Assembly (NCBI GenBank): GCA_025922715.1
Contig: JAICHH010000025.1
Coordinates: 1-15,710 of the forward strand
Reading direction: 5' to 3'
Length of the DNA stretch: 15,710 bases
Origin: Nitrososphaeraceae archaeon
GTDB taxonomy: Archaea > Thermoproteota > Nitrososphaeria > Nitrososphaerales > Nitrososphaeraceae
Shown: piece after piece, positions 7,437 through 14,872 of the stretch
Layout of the letters: every line of letters begins with the position of its first letter
How positions within the stretch are numbered: position 1 is the first letter of the stretch
Translations under genes and position numbers: made by a program
Notes under the pieces: model-generated
The model's input: the letters and a program-made list of their open reading frames with translations, nothing else
The model's database searches: none
Told to the model about the DNA's origin: nothing

Positions 7437-8219
7437 ATGCAATTCAAAAATCAATATCCCCCGCAGAAGGTCTCTCTGAGTTTGAAGAATGTATCCAAAA
7501 TATATCTACAAAGAAATTCTAAAACAATTACTGTCTTAGATAATATCAATATTCAAATTTTAGAGGGTGAGATTGTTACAATTCTAGGAAAATCCGGATG
7601 TGGTAAATCCACTCTCCTTAATTTAATTGCAGGATTTGAAAATTCTTATGGTGGAGAAATTTTACTTAATGGAAAACCTGTAAAAGATATAAGCACTGAA
7701 CGGATAATGATGTTTCAAGAATCCACTCTTTTTCCATGGCTTACAGCTTATCAAAATGTTGAAATTGCATTAAAAATGGCAAAAGTTCCCAAACATCAAA
7801 GAGAACAAATAGTAAAGCATTATCTGTCTATTGTAGGTTTATTTGATTATTCTAATTCTTATATCTATCAACTTTCAGGAGGAATGAAACAAAGAGTATC
7901 TCTCGCTAGGGCTTTATCATTAAATCCTAAAATTTTACTTATGGATGAACCATTTGCAGGTTTAGATATTACGATTAAAAAATCATTATACAAAGAACTT
8001 TTGGATATGCATAAAAAAACTAGAAAAACTATACTATTTGTTACTCATAATATAAATGAGGCTGTATTAATAGGAGATAGAGTTATTGTAATGTCTCCTC
8101 GCCTCTATGGAATAAAGAAAGAATATCTTATTGACGTCCCTAATGAGCAAAGGAAGGATAACCTGTCAATAAAGAATATAATCAACGAGATTACTGCTGA
8201 TCTATACGATAATGCTTAA
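7437..8219 (+). CDS. ABC transporter ATP-binding protein, SsuB/TauB type (260 aa)
   Basis: All ATPase motifs are present: Walker A GKSGCGKST (residues 51-59), Q-loop Gln94 in MMFQESTLFPWLTAYQNV, signature LSGGMKQR (146-153), Walker B ILLMDEP with catalytic Glu171, D-loop FAGLD (173-177) and switch His204. The sequence FQESTLFPWL after the Q-loop is characteristic of the SsuB/TauB/NrtD group, which powers uptake of sulfonates, taurine or nitrate. The size is normal. It acts on the inner face of the membrane with the permease encoded 26 nt downstream, and the two are surely co-transcribed. The start is ATG 7437, with a TATA box at the right distance. A G-rich AAGGGGA lies about 6 nt before the ATG but would be outside a leaderless transcript. 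Confidence 0.93.
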   Translation: MQFKNQYPPQKVSLSLKNVSKIYLQRNSKTITVLDNINIQILEGEIVTILGKSGCGKSTLLNLIAGFENSYGGEILLNGKPVKDISTERIMMFQESTLFPWLTAYQNVEIALKMAKVPKHQREQIVKHYLSIVGLFDYSNSYIYQLSGGMKQRVSLARALSLNPKILLMDEPFAGLDITIKKSLYKELLDMHKKTRKTILFVTHNINEAVLIGDRVIVMSPRLYGIKKEYLIDVPNEQRKDNLSIKNIINEITADLYDNA

Positions 8220-8245
8220 TATGTGAATAGTAAGGTCTGAAAAGT

Positions 8246-9088
8246 TTGGAGACACATATAAAAAGCAGTAAGAAAAAAGTAAGCTTAAGCAAAAAAATAG
8301 TAAATAAGATAATAAATAGAGATACATTAAGTTTAGTTATTTTTATCAGTGTATTCTTAGTAGTATGGCAATTAGTTTACATGTCCGAAATATTGCCAAA
8401 ATTATCTCTTCCCTCGCCACTTGCAGTAGGTCAAACAATTATCGAATTATTATTTGATTTTACCTTAGTTAAAGGTACAGCTTTCACGTTATGGAGATTG
8501 TTTTTAGGTTTTCTACTATCTCTTACCCTTGGATTGATTACAGGATTGCTCATGATTAAATTTCAACAATTCGGGAAAACCATGAGTTCATTTGCTGTAG
8601 GACTACAATCCTTTCCGAGTATTGCATGGATTCCATTTGCAATATTATTGATAGGATTCAATGATTTTGGTATACTTTTTGTCGTTGTGATGAGTTCTGT
8701 TTTTTCGGTAATGCTCTCAACTTATACTGGACTTAGGAATGTTCCACCAATATATATCCGAGCGGCGAGAAATATGGGTGCAAAAGGGTTTTCACTCTTC
8801 AGATATGTATTGATTCCAGCTGCAACTCCTACGTTAATAATGGGAATGAGGCAAGCCTGGTCGTTTGCTTGGCATGCTCTAATAGGAGCTGAAATGTTAA
8901 TTACAACCCTTGTGGGATTAGGTTACATTCTTTCAGTAGGAAGAGAATTCTCCAATATGAGTCAAATAATTGCTACAATGATAGTAATTTTTACAATAGG
9001 TTTGATATTTGACAGAGTTGTTTTTATAAAAATTGAAGAAAAAATACGAGATAGGTGGGGCTTAAATCAGCAAAAAATTGAGCAATAA
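8246..9088 (+). CDS. ABC transporter permease, SsuC/TauC type (280 aa)
   Basis: After a Lys/Ser-rich cytoplasmic N terminus (1-27), hydrophobic segments lie at about 28-46, 82-103, 113-132, 134-158, 195-225 and 240-262, fitting the six-helix binding-protein-dependent permease fold. The EAA-type loop that docks on the ATPase reads YIRAARNMGAKGFSLFRYVL (170-189) and is followed by IPAATPTLIMGMRQAWSFAW, as in SsuC/TauC. TTG 8246 is forced as the start: a stop codon lies 15 nt upstream in frame, the first internal Met is residue 46 beyond helix 1, and no ATG or GTG lies between. AAGGTCTGA 6-14 nt before the TTG is a weak ribosome-binding site, sensible for a second gene of an operon. Confidence 0.92.
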   Translation: METHIKSSKKKVSLSKKIVNKIINRDTLSLVIFISVFLVVWQLVYMSEILPKLSLPSPLAVGQTIIELLFDFTLVKGTAFTLWRLFLGFLLSLTLGLITGLLMIKFQQFGKTMSSFAVGLQSFPSIAWIPFAILLIGFNDFGILFVVVMSSVFSVMLSTYTGLRNVPPIYIRAARNMGAKGFSLFRYVLIPAATPTLIMGMRQAWSFAWHALIGAEMLITTLVGLGYILSVGREFSNMSQIIATMIVIFTIGLIFDRVVFIKIEEKIRDRWGLNQQKIEQ

Positions 9089-9413
9089 TATCTCTAAATA
9101 TTAGCCTAATAATTTTTCATTATGACCAATAAAACACTCAATAATTTTCCAGCACTATATTGATAAGCACGAACTTCAACTTGGCATGATTAAAAAGAGT
9201 TTGTGAAAATAATATTAATAAATCTTTTTTGTGTAGGTAAAAAAATGCAAATCGAAAATTCTTTCAATTCTTTACACTCATCAATAAAAAATGATACCTC
9301 TATGTAGTGCCAGGGATAGGCTATTTCCGATTTGTGATACTGTTTATTCTTATTCATATCCTATTAAGAGCTAAATAGATATTTGAAGATATAGAGAATA
9401 TCAAATGCAGATT

Positions 9414-9451
9414 TAATAAATAAATAAATAAATATATATATATATATATAT
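9414..9451. repeat. (TAAA)n followed by (TA)n microsatellite
   Basis: Five TAAA-like units run directly into about nine TA units. The tract is a simple low-complexity sequence likely to vary in length between strains and to melt easily. Confidence 0.85.
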
Positions 9452-9737
9452 TTTCTTAACTTATTTTATACTCTTACAGCGTATTTTATTAATTTTTTAC
9501 TTTAAATAGCCTATTTTTTTAAGTATTTACTTTGTTTATTTATATGTCTTATTTTAAACGCTATATAGATATAAACCTAAATGAAATTACTTAAATGAAT
9601 TTTAGCGGTAACAACAGTTAAATCCACCAAATATTATTCACTATGGGATTTTGAAATTTTATTAATTTATTTTGTTTGTATCTTAAATTATTGCATGTAA
9701 ACAAAACTGCAAATCAATAGTGAAGCCTATTGAAAAA

Positions 9738-9760
9738 TGATATAATTATGAATTATATCA
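9738..9760. promoter_or_regulatory. Inverted repeat with 10-bp perfect arms, possible operator
   Basis: The arms TGATATAATT and AATTATATCA are exact reverse complements separated by ATG. The site lies about 254 nt before the start of the ComA-like winged-helix gene, the nearest downstream gene. The symmetry fits a dimeric regulator. GATATAAT also occurs at 6935 in the binding-protein promoter and at 7431 next to the ATPase start, but such an AT-rich 8-mer is expected a few times by chance. Confidence 0.35.
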
Positions 9761-10013
9761 AAAGAACCTCTATTTTTTATAACAAATAATTATTTATTAT
9801 AGCAAAGATAAATGAAAATTTCTAATACTAGAATAAGAACAAAAAATACACTATTCTTCAAGCATAACTAAAGCATAATTGCAAATTACTAATTTTTATA
9901 ATTTATATGCAAAATTTACAGAATACGAAACTTTGGTTCATAACCACATTATGTCAAGGGTGCTATGAATATATCAAAATGTCAATATAGGTAAACCATT
10001 AATCTATATTATC

Positions 10014-11000
10014 TTGCTAGATCAATTATCTGATAAAAGGGTTGACTATAAAAAACCAAGACATCAAGGAATTACATATATAATAGATAAGTTCCAAGGA
10101 TTTGATAAAGAAAACTTTTCTATTATATCTCCAATGATAGATATAGTCAAAATATATGGAGCTTATCCTCTCTTTATCCCAGAAGAACAATTAATTGATA
10201 GGATAAAATTTTATCATGAAAATAATGTTTTAGTATCTACCGGAAGTACGCTGACAGAATATGCAATTACAGAAAATGTGTTTGAACAATTTGTAAAAGA
10301 AACAGCAGCACTTGGATTTGATATCATTGAAATTGGAGAAAACAATATTCAAATAAATGCAGAACAAAAAAAAAAAATTTCTATTATAATTGGATCCCAT
10401 GGATTAGAACATCATTGGAAAATAGGGAAAAAGGATCCAAGAAGACAATTGACCACAGATATGGCAATTAATAAAATCAATGAAGCTTTGAATATTACCA
10501 AAGACAAGGTTATCTTGGAGGCAAATTTAGGCTATAGTGTTGGCATTTATGACGAGAAAGGAAATATTAAATGGAATATTTTAAGCGCTATCACATCTAA
10601 TGTATCTTTTGATAATATCATATTTGAAGCGCCGTTGGAAGTTCAACAAGCTGCCTTGATAGCTGAATTTGGTGAGAGGGTCAATTTAGCAGAAATAAAA
10701 ATAGAGAATGTTGCATCTATTGAATCACTCAGAAGGGGGTTTTTGTCAAAAGCAAGCTTTAGTATATCTACTGCAAAGAAAGTGGCAGACGGTGGACCGG
10801 CTACAAAGTTTATTTATTTTATTATACAGAATAAAAGTCCAATTGAGCAAAGCGAATTAATCCATTTATCAAATCTAGCAAGAAGAACGGTTCAGGCGTC
10901 AATTGACGATTTGAAAGAACAAGGATTAATATACGAAACAAATAGTCTAGATGATATTAGAAGGAAAGTATATCATCTTGCAAAAGATGGATCATTTTGA
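10014..11000 (+). CDS. ComA (phosphosulfolactate synthase)-like domain fused to a C-terminal winged helix (328 aa)
   Basis: Residues 18-250 follow the ComA family from end to end: GITYIIDK (19-26), MIDIVK (41-46), GSTLTE (77-82), GFDIIEI (101-107), IGKKD (137-141), IIFEAP and QQAALIAEFG (202-220), VNL (223-225) and SLRRGF (238-243). ComA adds sulfite to phosphoenolpyruvate on the way to coenzyme M. Several elements conserved in ComA are changed here: GWGT is replaced by IYGAY, SDG by GEN, and the E-GRESG loop by EANLGYSVG, so activity is doubtful. Residues 260-328 form a winged helix with NLARRTVQASIDDLKEQGLI as turn and recognition helix, which ComA lacks. TTG 10014 is forced, since the family N terminus lies close and no other start exists. 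A run of 12 A lies inside the gene at 10366-10377. It is probably a regulator with an enzyme-derived sensor. Confidence 0.85.
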   Translation: MLDQLSDKRVDYKKPRHQGITYIIDKFQGFDKENFSIISPMIDIVKIYGAYPLFIPEEQLIDRIKFYHENNVLVSTGSTLTEYAITENVFEQFVKETAALGFDIIEIGENNIQINAEQKKKISIIIGSHGLEHHWKIGKKDPRRQLTTDMAINKINEALNITKDKVILEANLGYSVGIYDEKGNIKWNILSAITSNVSFDNIIFEAPLEVQQAALIAEFGERVNLAEIKIENVASIESLRRGFLSKASFSISTAKKVADGGPATKFIYFIIQNKSPIEQSELIHLSNLARRTVQASIDDLKEQGLIYETNSLDDIRRKVYHLAKDGSF

Positions 11001-11430
11001 TCATATTAAATTAATATAGATAATGATAATGAAATAGCATTGGAAATTTTCGGTATCATGTCAACCGATTATATTCTATAAATAATTTATTCATATTCTT
11101 TAAGTTTTTTTACAAAATGCTTTTAAGGTGGAGCTATTTTAAAAGTAAATATTGAATAGTAAATGATTTCTATTGCAATCACTAGGATGTCCTTTTTATT
11201 GTATCTACCTTGAATCAATGGAGTTGAAAGTAAAAACTAGGAAATTTAATTTATTCTGTTAGATCAAAAGTTAATTATTGAATCCTAATTTACTGACATG
11301 CACTTGTTAACCTTATCTCCTTTTTGCAATTATGACAATTCATGTTATTATCTATGATAAATGCTCAGATGTTTCTGAATAGGAAACTTTCCATCCGCAT
11401 GATGAACCACCTTACAAAATTGAAGTATGA
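11001..11430. other. 430-bp convergent intergenic region
   Basis: This region separates the end of the fusion gene (plus) from the end of the SIMPL gene (minus). It contains T-rich stretches that may end transcription, for example around 11101-11112. A minus-strand 17-codon ORF (11290-11343) beginning MNCHNCKKE resembles a zinc-ribbon fragment but is too short to call a gene. Confidence 0.45.
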
Positions 11431-12213
11431 TTATCTAACCAAAATGTAGACAATACTTACTGTTGTAGAAACTTCTTGTTCTCCTGGAAGAATAGGTGTT
11501 GAAGATGCCTCATCAGAACTAACAGATTTGGCATATAATGGTCCAGGTACCGGAGGGAAACCTATTTCTCCAACCGTTATCGATTTTATTCCAGCTACAT
11601 TTAATCCAGATGCAGCAGCAACAATATCAGCTTTCGTTTTAGCATTTGCAACTGCTTCTTTTAGTAACATGTTTTTTATATCTTGTAACTTTTCTTCCGA
11701 TACGCTAAAGTAAACATCATTAACTGTGTTGGCACCCGCTTGAACTGCTGTATCTATCCATTGTGAAACACTATTAATATTTGAACTCTCAATATGAATA
11801 GAATTTGATACAGTGAAACCTATTAAATTTCCTTTATCGCCATACTGTGAATAATTGTAATTAGGGTTTATGGAAAACGCAGAAGTACGCGTTTCATTCA
11901 GTTGCACACCAGATTCCTTTAATGCGCCTAAAACTTTATTCATCAAATCAGAATTTGACAGTAACGCTTTCTGAGCTGTTTTATCTGTTGTTTCTACACC
12001 TAATGATACAATAACTTTATCAGCTTTTGTATTGGCAGTAGCTGATCCGCTAACAAATAAAGTGTTATTTAATGCATAACTGGAATCGAGTTGCGCCGCA
12101 CTAATAGGGACAGTATTTTGAATTGTGCTTGCCACGATTAAAATAGCCAAAAAAGAAATTAAGACTACAGTCATACATCCAAGATCCATTTTTTGATTTA
12201 ATGTTAATGACAT
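11431..12213 (-). CDS. Secreted SIMPL-domain (DUF541) protein (260 aa)
   Basis: Residues 12-30 form a hydrophobic segment that serves as signal peptide or N-terminal anchor. From about residue 52 the sequence follows the SIMPL/DUF541 family: LFVSGSATANTKADKVIVSL at the start, alternating helices and strands, IGFTVSNSIHI in the middle, KEAVANAKTKADIVAAASGL before the last strands, and VSTTVSIVYIL at the end. The length is normal. The domain is found in bacterial periplasmic and archaeal extracellular proteins; oxidative-stress and envelope roles have been proposed, but no reaction is known. The protein probably lies outside the cell. ATG 12213 is the start, with a TATA box about 31 nt upstream. 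The 358-bp gap to the ATPase gene on the same strand suggests a separate transcript. Confidence 0.92.
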   Translation of the reverse strand: MSLTLNQKMDLGCMTVVLISFLAILIVASTIQNTVPISAAQLDSSYALNNTLFVSGSATANTKADKVIVSLGVETTDKTAQKALLSNSDLMNKVLGALKESGVQLNETRTSAFSINPNYNYSQYGDKGNLIGFTVSNSIHIESSNINSVSQWIDTAVQAGANTVNDVYFSVSEEKLQDIKNMLLKEAVANAKTKADIVAAASGLNVAGIKSITVGEIGFPPVPGPLYAKSVSSDEASSTPILPGEQEVSTTVSIVYILVR

Positions 12214-12571
12214 ATAGCAATTATTTGATAGGAAAATAATAAATATATTGTTTGAAAGTTGGAAAATTATTGGTGTCTAGTAATCTTCATGTCAAAGGTA
12301 CACAAATTTTTCTATCAAATCCTATGCCCGATTGTTTATCTAATAATATATTTAGCACAAAGACTAAAACAGAGAGATTTTTATAGATTTAATTATCAAT
12401 AGAATTTTATAAATTAAACCTTGCTATTTACATTCAAATATTTAATTTCATACCTTTGATTATTACATTTAAATTATATTGAAAACTTATTAAAAAGTAA
12501 ATTTACCTATTATAGGGAAGGTTTGGATGTTTCGGTAAAGTATAAAATCATTACCAAAAATGTTATTATAG
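12214..12571. other. 358-bp intergenic region
   Basis: This AT-rich spacer lies between two minus-strand genes. It contains the TATA box of the SIMPL gene near its left end and probably the end of the ATPase transcript near its right end. No ORF or other structure was seen. Confidence 0.5.
12240..12249 (-). promoter_or_regulatory. TATA box of the SIMPL gene
   Basis: AATATATTTA on the minus strand lies 27-36 nt before the ATG at 12213, giving a transcript with at most a few leader bases. Confidence 0.45.
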
Positions 12572-13711
12572 TTATCGTTGTAGTATGACCACTAATTGGT
12601 CATTAACAATTTTACTAGAAACAATTTTCATTGTTACAGCAGCAAAAGGTAACGTGACAGTATTGGCAAGAATTCCTCTATCATGTTCTAAAGTTATCAT
12701 TAACTCGTCACTATTTTTTTGAATATCCAACTGAGAATTATTAGCAAAAGGGATTTTGAATTTGAGGGTAATAGAATCTTTATTTTCTTCAATAGAATAA
12801 ACCCTCTCATTAAAGAAAATAATAGAAGGATCCTCCGTTCCAAAAATATTGTAATTATGCTGTTTCAGCATTTCAATACCTTGGAGTTCTTCCTTCATCC
12901 GTATTGCTTGTCGACAAGGCAATGGAAAAAAGTTTAACTTGATTTTCTCTAAAAATATTCTTTTACCTTCATCCATAACATCTATCTTATTTATTATGAC
13001 AAGATCAACATTAATTCCAAACAAGTTAGCTGACATAAGGGCTCTTTTGGCATTTTTCACACTAAAGTTATTTAAATTAGTCACAAGACGCAGGCTTGTA
13101 ATAGTTTGGTTAGTTATTATATTAAATAAGTTATCAAGACGCTTTATTATATCAGTTTGAGTTATAAATGAATCCAAATAAGTAGAATAGCCAGACATTG
13201 GTTGAAACATCTTTGCAAATCCACTAAACAGATTAGTTAATCCTGTCATACGTCTACCCATAGAACCCATTAATTTTGGAAAATAAAGAAATTTTAATGC
13301 CTCTCCTGAGGCAGGCATATCAAGAACAATTTTTTCATAATTATTTTTTCTAATAACCTCTTCGATTTTAATCAAAGAAAAAAGTTGGGTCATACCTGGC
13401 AACATCGCTATTTCATAGGCAATGCTTGAATCTACTCCTTTACCAATAAAAGAGGAGCTTATAGATGAAATAATATCTACATAATCTTTACTAATTTCAA
13501 ACAATGGGTCAATCTCTATTGAATCTAGATTTGAACTAATTGTTTTTGTATTATGTCCTATATCAATACATAAGGCATCACTAATTGTATGGGCAGGGTC
13601 TGCAGATATCAAGAGTGTCCTATAACCTATTTCAGCCAAGCCAATTGCAGTTGCACAGGATGTAACAGTTTTTCCTGTACCTCCTTTTCCTGTATAAATA
13701 ATTAATCTCAA
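12572..13711 (-). CDS. Get3/ArsA-family ATPase with C-terminal HSP20-like domain (379 aa)
   Basis: The deviant P-loop GKGGTGKT is at residues 8-15, switch I is ADPAHTISDAL (37-47), and the switch II region is LDMPASGEALKFL (130-142). The adenine-side strand ends in VIINKID (238-244). These define the ArsA/Get3 (TRC40) ATPase fold. Residues 305-379 are all-beta and match the alpha-crystallin-like domain (ArsA_HSP20 type) that ends the Get3d-like proteins of cyanobacteria, chloroplasts and some prokaryotes. No CxxC zinc pair of eukaryotic Get3 is visible, as expected for that group. Known members bind hydrophobic or tail-anchored clients, but the role of Get3d-like proteins is unsettled. Arsenite export is unlikely, since no ArsB or ArsR is near and only one ATPase half is present. 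TTG 13711 is forced, because the P-loop begins at residue 8. Confidence 0.9.
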   Translation of the reverse strand: MRLIIYTGKGGTGKTVTSCATAIGLAEIGYRTLLISADPAHTISDALCIDIGHNTKTISSNLDSIEIDPLFEISKDYVDIISSISSSFIGKGVDSSIAYEIAMLPGMTQLFSLIKIEEVIRKNNYEKIVLDMPASGEALKFLYFPKLMGSMGRRMTGLTNLFSGFAKMFQPMSGYSTYLDSFITQTDIIKRLDNLFNIITNQTITSLRLVTNLNNFSVKNAKRALMSANLFGINVDLVIINKIDVMDEGKRIFLEKIKLNFFPLPCRQAIRMKEELQGIEMLKQHNYNIFGTEDPSIIFFNERVYSIEENKDSITLKFKIPFANNSQLDIQKNSDELMITLEHDRGILANTVTLPFAAVTMKIVSSKIVNDQLVVILQR

Positions 13712-13730
13712 ATTATTTTTCTTATATTAT

Positions 13731-13738
13731 TATATAAA
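13731..13738 (-). promoter_or_regulatory. TATA box of the Get3-like gene
   Basis: TTTATATA on the minus strand lies 20-27 nt before the TTG at 13711. The position supports both the TTG start and a leaderless transcript. Confidence 0.55.
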
Positions 13739-13858
13739 TATTCGAGGTTTTTAAACATTAAAATTGATCCAATCTATGTTTAATAATTAATACCAATATT
13801 ATTCCTACTAAGAAATAAATATTTGAATGCAAATGGTTTTGCTAATAAATGATTACAT

Positions 13859-14005
13859 ATGTATAATCATGTCAAAAGTAATCTAGATAATTTGGAAGAG
13901 ATTTTAAAATATTGAATATACGCAACAGGTCAGGCCTATGCATTATGTGCAGGTTTATTACGGGGATTTTTATTTTATTCTAATTCTAGTTTTATATTAA
14001 AATAG
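13859..14005 (+). pseudogene. Possible remnant of a small gene with an in-frame TGA
   Basis: ATG 13859 opens a frame ending ...NLDNLEEILKY at TGA 13913-13915. It continues in the same frame as IYATGQAYALCAGLLRGFLF and a short tail to TAG 14003-14005. The joined product of 48 codons reads like protein, with a charged helix then a small-residue hydrophobic helix, and a TGG to TGA change would explain the stop. It overlaps the promoter region of the gene at 14051. The family is not recognised; chance is a real alternative at this length. Confidence 0.3.
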
Positions 14006-14015
14006 CATATAAAAT
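14006..14015 (+). promoter_or_regulatory. TATA-like element of the membrane-protein gene
   Basis: CATATAAAAT is centred about 40 nt before the TTG at 14051, which would give a leader of roughly 14 nt. That leader contains AGGA about 7 nt before the TTG, a plausible ribosome-binding site. A second candidate, TTTATATTAA, lies at 13991-14000. Confidence 0.35.
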
Positions 14016-14050
14016 AAAAACTCGTTAGTAGAATAATAACAGGAAATCAA

Positions 14051-14872
14051 TTGTCATCCAAAAAGCATATTGAACATACATCACCATTGCGCTATCTTAT
14101 CTTATTGATGTTTATATCTATAATGAGTGTCAGTTTGATAGCACTATTATTAGATGTTAAGTATAAGCATTCGTTCGTTCTTTTGGTTTTGAATATTGCT
14201 GGAGGTACTGCTTCGACTTTAGGTGTTATAGCTATAATAAGATATGGACTTTCAGGGCTGCATGGAAAATCATATTTGTCTCTTACCATAGGTATTATAT
14301 TGTGGTTTCTTGCAGACCTAATTGTTTACTATTATTTTATCATAAACGTAGAGGAACTAATTGATATCTCAATTATAGATGTCTTATATTTTATTGGATA
14401 TGGATTTCTCTCTTTACATTTATTTTTTATAATGAAAGACATACAAAGAAAAATAAATCTTGCGCATGTCATTATTATATCAATACTTACTATATTATTC
14501 GTATTTTATATCGTAACAAATTTACTCGTCTCTGAATTTGACATAGATGACAATTTTATTTCTATAGTAGTAAGCCTTATGTATCCAATTCTAGATTTAA
14601 TATTAATTGCTCCTTCTGCTATAATTTTGATAAGCTTAAGAAAAGACTATCAACAATCAATTCCTTGGTTTCTTTCTTCTTTATCTCTGTTTGTAAATGC
14701 CATAGCTGATGACGGATATGTAATTGATTTTATCAGCGGAAATTCAGAAAACCTATGGATATGGGAGTTATTCTATTTTGCGGACTTTATAATAATGTCA
14801 GGTGCGTTATTTTGGTATAATAAATTCCACATATCCAATAATACCAAGCTAATCCACATTACTAAACAATAA
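14051..14872 (+). CDS. Multi-pass membrane protein of unknown function (273 aa)
   Basis: Hydrophobic segments at about residues 13-33, 42-64, 75-97, 107-128, 137-160, 168-195, 204-222 and 236-256 suggest seven or eight membrane spans with short loops. The segment WFLADLIVYYYF (85-96), with IIDVLYFIGYGFLSLHLFF at 108-126, resembles the membrane-embedded N-terminal sensor modules found before kinase or GGDEF domains in other prokaryotes. Here the protein ends after the last helix with a short polar tail and no output domain. Acidic Asp residues inside helices (Asp89, Asp109, Asp182, Asp220, Asp221) are notable and could bind a ligand or proton. TTG 14051 is used; the next Met is inside helix 1. 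Function is unknown. Confidence 0.75.
   Translation: MSSKKHIEHTSPLRYLILLMFISIMSVSLIALLLDVKYKHSFVLLVLNIAGGTASTLGVIAIIRYGLSGLHGKSYLSLTIGIILWFLADLIVYYYFIINVEELIDISIIDVLYFIGYGFLSLHLFFIMKDIQRKINLAHVIIISILTILFVFYIVTNLLVSEFDIDDNFISIVVSLMYPILDLILIAPSAIILISLRKDYQQSIPWFLSSLSLFVNAIADDGYVIDFISGNSENLWIWELFYFADFIIMSGALFWYNKFHISNNTKLIHITKQ

Larger units (their letters stand above)
9089..10013. other. 925-bp intergenic region, the longest in the window
   Basis: This lies between the permease and the ComA-like fusion gene, both on the plus strand. It contains a TAAA/TA microsatellite (9414-9451), a 10-bp inverted repeat (9738-9760) and a possible TATA-like TTTATAATTTATAT near 9895. No ORF with convincing protein content was found on either strand. 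Such a long spacer argues that the fusion gene has its own promoter and is not part of the importer operon. Confidence 0.5.

Noticed and set aside
9414..9451. AT microsatellite as a replication origin
   Set aside because: There is no Cdc6/Orc gene or repeated origin-box motif nearby; it is a plain simple repeat.
11290..11343. Minus-strand 17-codon ORF starting MNCHNCKKE, with a CGWKVSYSE-like stretch upstream in another frame
   Set aside because: It could be a decayed zinc-ribbon gene, but the open parts are too short and need two frame changes; chance cannot be excluded.
11528..11713. Plus-strand ORF opposite the SIMPL gene
   Set aside because: Shadow of the strongly supported minus-strand frame; composition mirrors it.
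12719..13160. Two adjacent plus-strand ORFs opposite the Get3-like gene
   Set aside because: Both are antisense to conserved protein sequence and have no start signals or recognisable motifs.
14092..14289. Minus-strand ORF opposite the membrane-protein gene
   Set aside because: It is antisense to the first hydrophobic helices and is explained by them.
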